Positions 44,500 to 55,939 of a stretch of DNA of 64,000 nucleotides are shown piece after piece. This DNA comes from Hetaerina americana (taxonomy: Eukaryota > Arthropoda > Insecta > Odonata > Calopterygidae), in assembly GCA_022747635.1 (NCBI GenBank), contig JAKTNV010000014.1, positions 6,919,110 through 6,983,109 on the forward strand, in the 5' to 3' direction. Under the pieces are notes generated by a model. That model worked only from the letters and a program-made list of their open reading frames with translations. It was not told the origin of the DNA and did no database searches. Numbering within the stretch: the stretch's first letter is position 1; each line of letters opens with the position of its first letter. A program made the translations under genes and the position numbers.

Positions 44500-45400
44500 T
44501 GGGTTTAAAAACCTGCACACTCCCCATATCTCTCATTCCTAACGCCCCGAAACTCTCACTCCTCTTGTCTAGAGCGTCCCACTCTCACCCTCCTTCCATT
44601 CTCCAGGAGATTTACTACCCGAAGGGATGGGGGCGCGCGGAGGAGGAGGTGGGGGTGAATCCAATCACTTCCCCCCTCCCTCTTCACACCTCGGACACAT
44701 CGACGCACTCCCTCGTTCTGGACACCCCGCCGCTCCCTACCCCACCACGGAGCAAAACACAAAAATCTCCGTCCCCACTATCATCGTCACTTCCGTCGCC
44801 CCCATCGCCGTCACTTACATTCCGGAGAATTCACTGCCTTCACCCTCTCCCCCTCGATTCCCCTCCACCTGACTTTTTTTCCCGCAAAAGGGTGTATCAC
44901 GGCAAAGAACGTCTGTGTGAAAGGAGATGGAGAGAGCAGAGGGTGCGGGGAGAGAGTTATAGGGTTTGGCATTCTCCTCGTTTCCTACTCCACTAGACTA
45001 CCATATCCTTCCTCTCTGCATCCCTTTCCTCCCTCTCCCCCCGTCTCACCTTTCCATGCGTCTGCAATCTCTCTCCCCCCCCCCATTCCCTTCCTCACTC
45101 AACGGGGTATTTTTTTACAGTCCGGCCCTGAGATATCAGCCACCCACGGAGGGCCTCCTCTCCCAATCCTCCTTACATAAGGGCCGGGCGTCCGCACATT
45201 CCGAGCGTCCTGAAGGAATCCGTTGTCTTCCAAAAATGTGCTCGCCTCATAATATGGGCTCCACGTCTTGACTCTCGGGGAGGGGTTTCACTCGAGGTAC
45301 GAGTGGGATGGGAGGGTGGTGGAACGAAGATGAGCCACTGTTTTACCCTGTCGAAGCGGGGACGTGAGTCCTTATAACATCTCAATGCAAAGGTCACTCA
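44500..45400. other. C/T-rich strand-skewed block
   Basis: Pyrimidine-rich plus strand with CpGs in parts. Overlapping frames of 165, 101 and 87 codons are proline/serine-biased without recognisable domains. Confidence 0.45.
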
Positions 45401-46693
45401 TATTTGTAAAGGGCCGAGAAGGCCGCGAGAAAGCGAGAGTTAAGCTAAAGGCGTGAGCTATTTGGACACTAGGGGACACTTATTAGAAAGGAGTCGAAGA
45501 TATCCCTTGGAAATCCATGACTCGTCAACGAGAACAACTAGGCAAATAAGCCTTTATCATTCATATTGTGAGAAATAGTTGTAGAGAAACAGAAATAGTG
45601 CATTTCTTGACTTATGGAAAAGCTCTTCCCGCGGTTTATCCTACTTGATGAAGTGTAAAACTAAATATGATGTAGGGGCATGGTGAAAAATGATGATGTA
45701 CTCACACATTTGCAAAATAATTGTTCACTTAAATCAATTTAAATGCTCACAAATGCATTTGCTGCCTCCTCTTAGAAACTTCTAAAAAAATTCTACCATA
45801 TGATATGCAAGTCAGATTAATAACTCCAGAGATAGTTGTTACCTTACTTTAGAGACAAAAATAACGGTAAAAATTAACAGAGCCTGAGGTCAAATCGTGC
45901 ATATTCAGGTATTTTCTTGGGGCTATAGAACAATTTTCACATAATTGATTAGTGTAAACGTGTCTACAAAATACACCACTTTTGTTATCAGTCCTAAATT
46001 TAAACTCTTGAACATAATATTTTGCCACCGTCACTTCGGAAAAATGTATTTTTTTCACTTAATTGAACATATTTTTTCATTTGAAATTTTACAGAAATTA
46101 AAATTTATTCTGACGCAGAGGAAAACGATTTCATACAAATAAGTCTATCAGACAGAGTTTTGACACTTCACATTACAGACAAGTAGAAAAATTTGCAAGA
46201 TTTTAATCATAAGCTTTTCTTGGTTATTCGTTGTGTGCAAGAGGAGGCTATAAGAAATTACACGTTTAAAAATTAAAATGTCGAGGTTATTTTTTATCCA
46301 AACTTTAACGGTGAAAGTTCAAGTTAGTTTAAAACAATGAAATATGAAGAAACAAATACAAAAGAAGATGATATTCATGCATAAAACATATCTACATGGT
46401 TAATAATACTTTTACAGTATATATCCATGGCTTGAGATTATTTCCTCACCTATCAGATTCTCAGATATATTGTTTCTCAATGAACTAGAATGTAATCGTT
46501 TATTTCTGGAATCATTTTTCCAGGAATCGATTTAGACATCCTTTTGAATATTTGTATCATTATTTGCATATCTCCTCCAGTTTTCGCCACTCGTACACAT
46601 TATCTCGATATCACTTGTATGATATATGACTGATATTCGTATTCCCATTAATATTCACTCCATCGAAGGATCTCAGTTTTTCCCGGCGTATTG
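45401..46693. other. no recognised gene; AT-rich
   Basis: Nothing assignable. Confidence 0.5.
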
Positions 46694-47192
46694 TATTCAG
46701 GAAGTTCTCTCGGGTTTCCCACCGGGTCAGCGTGGTGTGCACCGACGTTTCGACGGCTAACTCTGCCATCGTCTTCAGGGTGAAGTGCAGAGCAATGAAT
46801 TCGCCATGTATTTATACCCTGTCGTAGGGTCAGGTGTCCTCCGATTGGTCCGATGTGTTCCCAAGTGCCGAGCCGCCCCGGTGACGTCTCGTACTTTCAA
46901 TTTTTCTCAGCACAGGTCTCCACGTGCTGCTGATCTGACACTGGCTTCCAGATCAGCAGCACGTGGAGACCTGTGCTGAGAAAAATTGAAAGTACGAGAC
47001 GTCACCGGGGCGGCTCGGCACTTGGGAACACATCGGACCAATCGGAGGACACCTGACCCTACGACAGGGTATAAATACATGGCGAATTCATTGCTCTGCA
47101 CTTCACCCTGAAGACGATGACAGAGTTAGCCGTCGAAACGTCGGTGCACACCACGCTGACCCGGTGGGAAACCCGAGAGAACTTCCTGAATA
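46694..47192. mobile_element. 499-bp inverted repeat of two PLE-tail-like units, head to head
   Basis: Arms of 244 bp (46694-46937 and 46949-47192) around an 11-bp centre, with no indel. The only difference I found is at 46766/47120. Each unit, read outward from the centre, has CCAATCGG, TATAAATA, then CTGAAGA, a six-pair stem GATGGC/GCCGTC (GATGAC in the right arm) and GAAAC. For the right unit these lie at 47038, 47070, 47108 and 47135. The outward ends read GGTGGGAAACCCGAGAGAAC. The order matches the tails of the PLE copies at 16.7, 25.3, 36.7 and 38.6 kb. The matching 64-codon frames on both strands merely reflect the symmetry. Confidence 0.75.
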
Positions 47193-48046
47193 TTCACTCC
47201 ATCCTTTGTTTACATATTCCACTTAGCTCATTTCCCAAATGAATTGATAAATTTTCAATAAATGACCAATTCCAAGCAACCATTATAAGTGAATCAAATG
47301 TGAAATATCTTACCGGAGATTTTAATACATTTATGGCCTTGTCCTTGGCTCTGTAATGAGATACACTCACACCATTAATCAAACCGACGAATATGTTCAG
47401 TTTTGTTTGAAGACGCAAGCATGCAACTTATTACAAATGTCCTCAATTTTTATGAGAGCGAAAATCCAATTCCCACATTGGCTAAATTTTCCCGCAGGCT
47501 CATGAATTTGCATGCGCACGCACCCATTCACACTCAGGTACATTCCGTGTTCACACACGTCTCGTACTTAACGCGCACACGCGTCGCCTCTGCCTCGAAT
47601 GGAAGGAAACCTTATCTAGCTCCATTAATCTCTTTACCGTTCATGTTCCCCAGTATCCTCGCGCGATGATATCACCTCCTTTACTTTATCTTAAAGCCGA
47701 GAAATCGGGATCATCCTTTTCTTGCAGATTTGCCCCATCCATTCATAGGGGCGACAGGGCTCCACTTCTCACGGTCCCCGACGTCCTTGGGAGTTAAGGA
47801 AAAAAAGAACACGGGAGAACATACCCTACCGCTCCCTTCCCCCATCGTTCCTTATTGTCTTTATATACGGTTCTGTCCCGGCACACCATTTGATGCAAAT
47901 TTTTAGCCTATCCCTCCCAAAACCTCTTCTACGCCCCTTTTTTTCGTCCTTACACCAAATATATAAAGCATGTATTTTTTACCCATATTTGCTTCGCACA
48001 TAGGTGTATTTTTATATGTGCACACACACGCATGCACAAACGTAAA
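47193..48046. other. no recognised gene
   Basis: A C/T-rich patch near 47640-47870. No domain or repeat family recognised. Confidence 0.45.
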
Positions 48047-48061
48047 TAAAATATATATATG

Positions 48062-48136
<75 letters not shown>

Positions 48137-48143
48137 TATATAC
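48047..48143. repeat. (TA)n microsatellite
   Basis: A TA run with minor interruptions near 48059-48070 and 48130-48143. Confidence 0.9.
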
Positions 48144-51100
48144 ATTTCTACGAGCGTATCCCGCCCTCAACGGATCTTTATAATTTCACGGAGGGGAGAT
48201 ATTGAGAGGGAAGCGGAAAAAATACGCGTCTCGGATCTCAATCCCATTCTTCTCAGTTCGTCTGGCCGTGATTTTTATGGAGCGTTTTATACATATCGGA
48301 TGGAGAGCGAGATGGGGCCAATATAGATGCCAGAGATTATCGATGGGAAAGGGAGGACCATCTGTCTTGTATCCCTTAAGTGGAGTGATATATTTTCCCA
48401 AGTCGCGCAAAAGGATCGAACTCCCCTACACCGTTGCTTCCACGCCGCTCATGTTATGAAAAGGGCTTCGAATTTCCTTTAGAACGCATTCGTTCCGATA
48501 AATTAAACGATTCTGGTTAACGTCCAGAGTAACGACAGCAATCTGGAGTTGACGACGTTTTCTTGTACCTGAAACATGATCGTAAATCTCCCGTTTATGA
48601 ATCTCGTTTCCTATTTTGAAATAGCCCAAAAAAACACATATGTAAATGACGAACGTTTTTCGGTGACATTTTTTTCCACACAATGCAAGATCTAAGACTA
48701 AAATTAGCATGTTTTTAACTAATAAAGGCGCTGAAATGTGTATTTTCACGTGTAATTTGTGATGAAGCGAACCCGCCGAACTACAAGACAGACCTCTAAT
48801 CTGTCTCACGTACTTCACATTTTACTGATTCTGTTAAGAAATGCCCATTGCTATCATTATCTAGAAAATTACAATTGTCATCAAAATTGAAGTCAACTTG
48901 GGCGAAATCGACCCAGAGGCGCAGAAATGGAATTTTCATTTCATTCCGTGGGACGCAGAAATATGAGAATTCAAAATTAGCCAGGGAATCTCTTGAGAGG
49001 ATTCCTTTGTGTGGGCGTTTTAATATGATTCCGCCATAGTGCACGATGCTCCATTATCCATTTTGGTACCATTTGCTTATCTTGGAAAGACTGCGACTAC
49101 GTTATCATTGTAATTTTGAGGTAAAAATCTTTTTCGAATTCTATTTTATTCAATGCTTTACTCTTCAGGACTCGCATCTAGCAAAGCAAATCAGTACTCG
49201 AGAAACCATCATCAACAATGCATAATTTATTTTCTAAATATCTAAGGATATTATATTTCCGGCAAAAAATACTTTACGGTGTATAAATGTATGAATTCTC
49301 TCATAAACCATTCTGGTAATTTTTAAAATGTCAAAGAAAAAGTACTGATTAAATGACATTTTTGGCAAAATTCAACCAGAAAAGAAAACCTAAAGCTTTG
49401 GAAATAAACTTTCTCTGCTAAATATTGCGTGTTATATAAAATTGTATTGAAATTCAGGCTGAGGCACAATTGTTCTTCGCCTTCAAAGGATTCTGCCGGA
49501 GGTAAAGTAGTTTTCTTTGATTTATGCAGCAGTGCCGCTCGATAATAAGAGGTGAACAACCAAGATTGGCAAAAACCAATCCCAAGGAGGAAATAACATG
49601 TATATTTTAGGAGATTAATTCGATGAAAGAATAAGCGTCGCAATATTGCTCTACCTTTTGGTTGGCGAGTTTACGCACGCAGTAGCTGTGGCTCTGTTAG
49701 CACCGAGCTGAAAGATGCTTCAAAGGGCTTGTGAATTTTGGCAAACAAATCAAAGGCGAACCAGGTCCCTCACAACCATTTTTTTCTTCCTACATCTGGT
49801 TGCCTCTCTGCTTTACCGACTGTTATTCTCACTCTCTAAAGCAATAGTAGTCCTATTCGGTACAGTGTTATTCTATCGAAGAAACCTCTCCGTTTCATGC
49901 TAATTAATTTCAGCGGAGTCCAACCTTTGACTCTCTCTCTGCCTCTTCATTTATCAAATAATTAACAATCTATTCGTTCCATTACCAACAAAATTCATCA
50001 AATACATTGCCACAGTAAAAATATGCCCCATGATTCCCAAAAGGCGAACGCTAAGAGCTTGGCTCACCGTTTCAAATGACAAATATTCTTTTTTTCTATT
50101 GGCTTAACAAAAATGAGTGGAGATAAATATATCCTGGGGATACACTAGCTAAAGATAAAATTTCATTAATCATATTTAACAATTCAGCGCATGTGCTTTC
50201 CCTTCATGATGATACAGTTGTGCGCCCTGAATGCATCAGGAAACAGCTCACTGAGTAAAAATAGTTAAAAACGGAAATTAGTCACATCGATACCAGTTAT
50301 AAGCAGCTCTGATATTAAATCCATAATATGATGGAGATTTACAATGATCGAAATTACTGATCGGGTAAAAGAGTAGTTTTAACAGAGACCATCATCTTGA
50401 GTGAGAAAATTTTCCAGAGAGTTCCTATGAATAATATTACCTACATGTATATTGCATGCTGTCATTGCTACATTACATTTAATCTTCAAGCAAACACCAT
50501 TCATAATACAGTTGTAAAATGGATTGCACAATTGTACCTAGGTACGTGTTTTCTATTACGAAACTTACATGTAACATTATTAACGTTATCCTAGGGCAAT
50601 AATAAATGCTATGATTGAAAATCAGAGGTAAAGATTTAGTTTCACCCTTTTAAATTGACCGCCATGGGTTGGTTCTAAAATATAATAACATCACTGGTTA
50701 CGGAGAGACAAATGCAACTGCTGAGTGGGTGTTAGCACGCAAGGAGGGATCGATTTAGACGGAAGTTAGAGAGGGGAAAGTGACCCAAAAGTGAGAGGTG
50801 TGGAGAGATAGGAATGAATGGACTATGACGCAAACAAGTGAGTTCCAGGGTCAGAGTTCAGATGCTAATTATCCTTTTCTCCAAAAAAGCTTCAACTTTG
50901 TTTGACTGTTTTTATCGAAATGCTGGAACTTGCAAGACTAATAGGTTTCAAACTTTTTACACTTGTCCCATGTTAAGTGAAGACCTTCCAAAATCCATTT
51001 AAAGGTTAGCAATTAGTGCCAAATTTTATTCTCAAAGAGGAAAATACGTTTTTGGTTTTTTGGTTCAAAAATTTATTTCACTAGCTTATAGTTTACTACT

Positions 51101-53027
51101 CTAGTTGCATTTTTCCTAAAATGACATTTAATCATCATTTTATTATTTTCTTCTTCATTTACAAAACTATCTTTAATGGTATAGAGCTGTTGATAATTTC
51201 AAAAGAGGACGATTTTCCACTTTAATGGCTATATAGGCTTATTTTAAATGGTTTAAACTTATTTATGAAGCTTTATGTTCCGTAAGAATTATTTTAAACA
51301 TAATTTTTTAGATGAAATTTTCTTCACTGCCCAAGGAAATGATGCTTTCACAATATGACTTAATTTATGACAGAATTACATCAAAATAATGACTTCTGAT
51401 TTCTATCGGCCCCAACCCTCCTGTTACTATCGTGAAGACAAAAGCTCATGCATTTCATCTGCAACAAAATTATATCTACCTTATGTAAAAGATTAACCAA
51501 AACCGTCATTTTGCCTAATTTCTCACTCTTTAAAAAAGGGATATTGATTTCGGTCTTTGAATTACAAAATTATAAAATGAGTAATCATCAAATATAAAAT
51601 TGTAATAAAATAATGAATATGAGAAAAAAATGTTATATTGAGAGACACAAATACACGTAATATTCCAAGGTTAAGACACCGATTCCCGCTAGAACATTAA
51701 ATAAAGAGGTCCCCTAAATTTCTGTGAAATCATTTTTCCTCATTGTTCACGGCTGCTCGCCTTAAAAGGGGACAGTCCACGCCCCCACTCACTCATCCAT
51801 AGATTGCCAAATGTGCAGATCCAAATTTTATTCAAGTGAAGGGTGAAAGATAAGAAAAATAAGCTAATCCTAGTTTCTTGTTCAAAAAACATATAATCAA
51901 ACAATGTAAATATTGAAATTAATACAGAAAAAATACTTATTTCGCGAAATCCATTAGAAAACCTAAAGGATATTGGAATGTCTACCTCAATAGGTTATGT
52001 TCCCAGAAGTCAGCTGGGTAGCTTTTTTCCGTCTTTTACCTAAGAAGACCTTCGTCTACGTCTACGTATTTGTTGTGATGATACAATCGATAAATGAAAT
52101 TTAAGTGATAAAATGTGCTTTGATGAAGATACAGTATCATCAAGTTGACGAATATTAATTTAATTGTAATTTTAATATGAGTTTTAAAATTCTGGGGATG
52201 AATGGTTATTGTCTACTTTGGTTACTTTTGAATCCACCCGTGAGTCATGATCTGACCTCATTGATAATCTACTGAGGTATGTTTTCATCTACTCAGGACA
52301 TGGATGGCCTGGGAACATACGTGTTACGTGGTTTTGAATAGTTTATGACAGTATAGATAATCAATGCCCTTTACGATCGTCACAGATTGTAAGAATCATA
52401 TAAGGATTGATTAAAATCAGCCAAATTATGTATTCAGAAAAAAACTTTATCCATTTGAATCTACAACTTGCCCATTTTTTTATGTCTTCTCCATCTCAAA
52501 TGGGGGAAAATGACTTAGTACCAGTTTCTAATTGGACTTCTCATTTCACAAACCACTTTTAAGGTAGTATTCCAACATAATATTGTATGCATGCACTAAT
52601 ATATGATAATGCTTATAGTTGAATTTGGGTTGTGTAGTAAAATATTTCCCATAAATTAGTTTCAGTTAGTTTCTTAGTTTGAAAAAATATTTCAGCCAAT
52701 ACTCGTAGTTTCAACGATGTGAAAGCCTATGTCTTTGCTCTTAATATTCTAATTTATTCTATCCCATCAGAATTTTCATGCAATTTCAAATGGCTTAAAT
52801 ACGTTTATGCAGAATACACCTGGTATATGATAATCAACCATACATGACGGTTAATTGAAGCTAAGGCCGTTTCGTTGCCAGCTGTTCCTTATTCTTCTTG
52901 ACAGATAAGGAAATCCATTCTTTCCATGACTGCTCTTAAATAGTTTCCTCAAGTTTAATTCTTGGTCTCTTTCATGGCCTTTCAACCAGAATTTTACCAT
53001 CGAATAGGTTTTCAATACAAAAGCACA
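48144..53027. other. no recognised gene; AT-rich
   Basis: Frames of 118, 130 and 106 codons (47970-48326, 48426-48818 minus, 49323-49643 minus) show no domain. From 50600 to 52850 stops are dense in all frames. No repeat family recognised. Confidence 0.45.
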
Positions 53028-53283
53028 GTAGTTAACCCGAAGGTTGGTATAATGAACAAGATTATGGCCCACCCAAAACTATGCCCAACGGCATTTGAAA
53101 TTTATATATAAGGTTATAAAGGGACCAGTCCCTTTCACCTAACCACTCACAGTTTGCCAAGAAGACTTAGTATCCGAAAAATCACATCGTTTGGGTAAAG
53201 CTGAAGCTACCCGGGGCCGTCAACCGGAATCGAACCCAAGTCATCCGATCAGTTACCAAGTACCTTACCATCTGAACTACTAC
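53028..53283 (-). mobile_element. tRNA-derived SINE, family A, copy 3
   Basis: The plus strand shows the tail first (TAACCCGAAGGTTGGT), then blocks parallel to copy 2: GGCCCACCCAAAACTATGCC, CCAGTCCCTTTCACC and AAGCTGAAGCTACCCGG. The head follows, with B box GGTTCGATTCC (exact consensus) and A-box-like TAGTTCAGATGG on the minus strand. More diverged in the body than copies 1 and 2 but with intact Pol III boxes. Confidence 0.75.
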
Positions 53284-53419
53284 TTTCTTCGTTTTCAATG
53301 ATTTAATGGATAAGTCGAATTAATAAATGAGCTAACTTAGTGAGGTAATAATAGCATTGAAAAGGCACCCAAAATCACGCCAGTAATTCTCTACTTTTCT
53401 TTATCCTCCCTGAATTTAG

Positions 53420-54270
53420 TGTCACCCGGTTACTCGACTTGGGCGCTCGTCATCATCACGCTAATCCTGCTCCCAGAGGTCCTCGCTCCGCCCCGCGGCC
53501 TATTCTGTCTCTTGCGGAGCCAGTGGATCCGCACGTGACCCTGAGGGCCTCAAGATATCAAGTTGGCGGAGGGCGCAGTGATGCGAAGCAAGGCCGCCGT
53601 GGGACGTCCGACGGACCTTCGGGCACGCGGTTGGACGTCGGGCGGCGGGGAAGTGCGGCCCCCGCAGCCCAGCCAGTGAGGGGCGAAAGAGGAGGAAGTT
53701 TCAAGGGCTTGCTTGCGACGATCCCACATCCCCCTTCCCCATTTTTGGTTTTCATTCCTCTCATCTTCCCCTCCCTGAAACGGTGTCGTCTCCCTCCCTA
53801 TCGGCGACAAACGGTTGTGAAGCGAGTCGTTCTCGGCGATTTAAGCAAGGGGCGGCGGAAGATCCATCTAGTGCGCTCCTAAATACCCCTCTCCCTCTTC
53901 CCCCTCCAGCGGACGGACTCTATAAGATTAGACCGCTTATTTTGGGGAGGGAGTGGTGGGAGAACCCTTTGTCCCATCGCCGGTGACTAGCTCACTTGGG
54001 ACTTCGTTTCGAAGCGTGATGGAATCGCCGGTCAAGTGGACCGCTTGTCCATGCGTGGTGGTTGTGCGGCATCGTCCGGATGTACGAATGATATGAAAAA
54101 GACTTTGAGAAAAAGTTAGAAAAAATATCATCCGTCTCGCAAACCCCGAGTCCTGGGACGGCGGATTGCCGCACCGAGGGCCATGATGTAAGCCTGCGAT
54201 GCTCGCTGGTGGACAACGGAATCACGCGCCATTCACGTCATGGACGACGGAGAACATCCCTTCCAAAGGT
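53420..54270. promoter_or_regulatory. GC/CpG-rich block, candidate promoter region
   Basis: A sharp rise in GC and CpG within AT-rich DNA (for example CCGCCCCGCGGCC, CGTCGGGCGGCGGGG). A CTATAAGA box lies at about 53919-53926, downstream of a C/T-rich run. Open frames of 147 and 86 codons on opposite strands overlap without recognisable domains. It could be a CpG-type promoter with a first exon, or an old GC-rich repeat. No splice or coding evidence decides. Confidence 0.35.
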
Positions 54271-55935
54271 TCTGGAGAGCGATGCCCCTTGATGGTCAAT
54301 CGCAGTTTATATCGTGATTTATCTAAAAGTGCTATTTAGTCATTAAGGGTGTAAATGCACACACATATGCACGTGAGTCGGTGGAATTTTTTGTATGTTC
54401 CTTCACGATCTATCGTTTTTAAAATTTTTAAGTGTTGAACATTTGTTTGGAGAATCTGCCCAGAGAATAATGATTTCCAGCCTTGCAACTAGGGATTCAA
54501 CGAAGGAAGTCAATCAACCTTCTGATACAACGATAGGAAACGAACGAAGCCATGTGAACTCTTTGTGTGTATGTTTTGGTAAAGACTCATAAAATATGAA
54601 TGACGTGCTACTGCTCTTGACAAAGCGAGAGAACAAGCGGGAGTTGGATCCTCTGAGCCACTATGTGTCTCAATTAGATGTGGAAAAAGCATGGTTTTTT
54701 ATTTATATATCTATTAATTGTCGTATTTGAACGTCTTTACAGGCGATAAGTGGAGCTTTAATGTTATAACTATATTTTGCAGGATATGCTGGAAAAGCAC
54801 ATATAAAATAATCTTTTTACGGAGTGACGAATGGAGGAAATTTTTTGAAAGCAAAAACTGAAGTGAATTGATGAAATATGTAAAACGCAAAAAAACTTTG
54901 GAAAAAAATGATAATACAAAAGCCATCCGCTCGCGAAAGTTGATATATAATTCTGAATGTTGTTAATTCACCCAATGTTTGTATTACCTCTTACTATATT
55001 CTCCCTTCTGCATGTGAAAGAATGGGCATTTCTGTTTTCCATAAAAGTTGAGACGAATAAAGAATGCATAATTTACATGCGTAATGGTGACATGAATACC
55101 TATGTATGAATGAGTGAATAAAGTTAGCTTGCTTCAAACAGGCATGTCAATGCGATTTGACTCAAAATCATTCTCTGGTCTCTGGAAATAAAATATGTGT
55201 TATTGATCCGAAACTAAAGGGGAAAGAAAATAAAAAAAACCCCTTTGGATGACTAGTTATTTTTATGATTTTGAGGGACAGATTGGATTTTTATTTAGGT
55301 TCCCACTTGTGGTTAAAGTAAACACGAAAACACCTGAAAAAGCTTTCAAGATTGATTAATAATAATACCATGACCATTAATAAAAATCGTTTCAGACAAA
55401 TGTGAAGGAGCGGAAATTCAGTTATTTTGAATGACTTTTCAACCTATCGAAAACGCTCTGAGCAGAAAGAGCGGTAAATTTACGTTAAAGAGATTGGCAA
55501 CAAAACTTTACTACTTTCAAAAAGACCTCTCAAATGATAACAGAATTTAACGCAACACTCAGCACATAACGCATATACAAATGATATGTAAAATTCATCA
55601 CAGATTACTATTCACTTTTGGTAAAAAGTTACAACTGAATTTTCAAAGAAAATAGTATTTTCTAGGCTAATGTTTTTTTATTGCATCTCAACTTGATGAA
55701 ATATCTCACTTAACCCCTTCAATAGAGTTAGCTTCCACACGGAGAGGCTTGATGCGTAAAAATAAATTTCATAAGTATCTTTTGCTAAATCGAGAAGTAA
55801 AATTACGGTTTAAAAGCCGTTGGCCAACCCAGGAGTTTTCCCATCCGAAAATAAAAAGGACCTGAAGAAATATTTTCATCCTGAGAATCTGAGACCGCCA
55901 CGTAAGTACTCCCAGCATTTCTTTTTGATCATATA
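54271..55935. other. no recognised gene; AT-rich
   Basis: Nothing assignable. Confidence 0.5.
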
Positions 55936-55939
55936 CAAC

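Noticed and set aside
44499..44996. 165-codon open frame on the plus strand
   Set aside because: Same kind of compositional frame in a C/T-rich patch, with overlapping frames on both strands.
46785..47101. Two nearly identical 64-codon proteins on opposite strands
   Set aside because: They mirror each other only because the DNA is an inverted repeat; the sequence is promoter/ribozyme-like, not coding.
52050..52080. CGTCTACGTCTACG as another LINE tail
   Set aside because: The following sequence has none of the GCGGGGTA or CCGCCGCAAG blocks.
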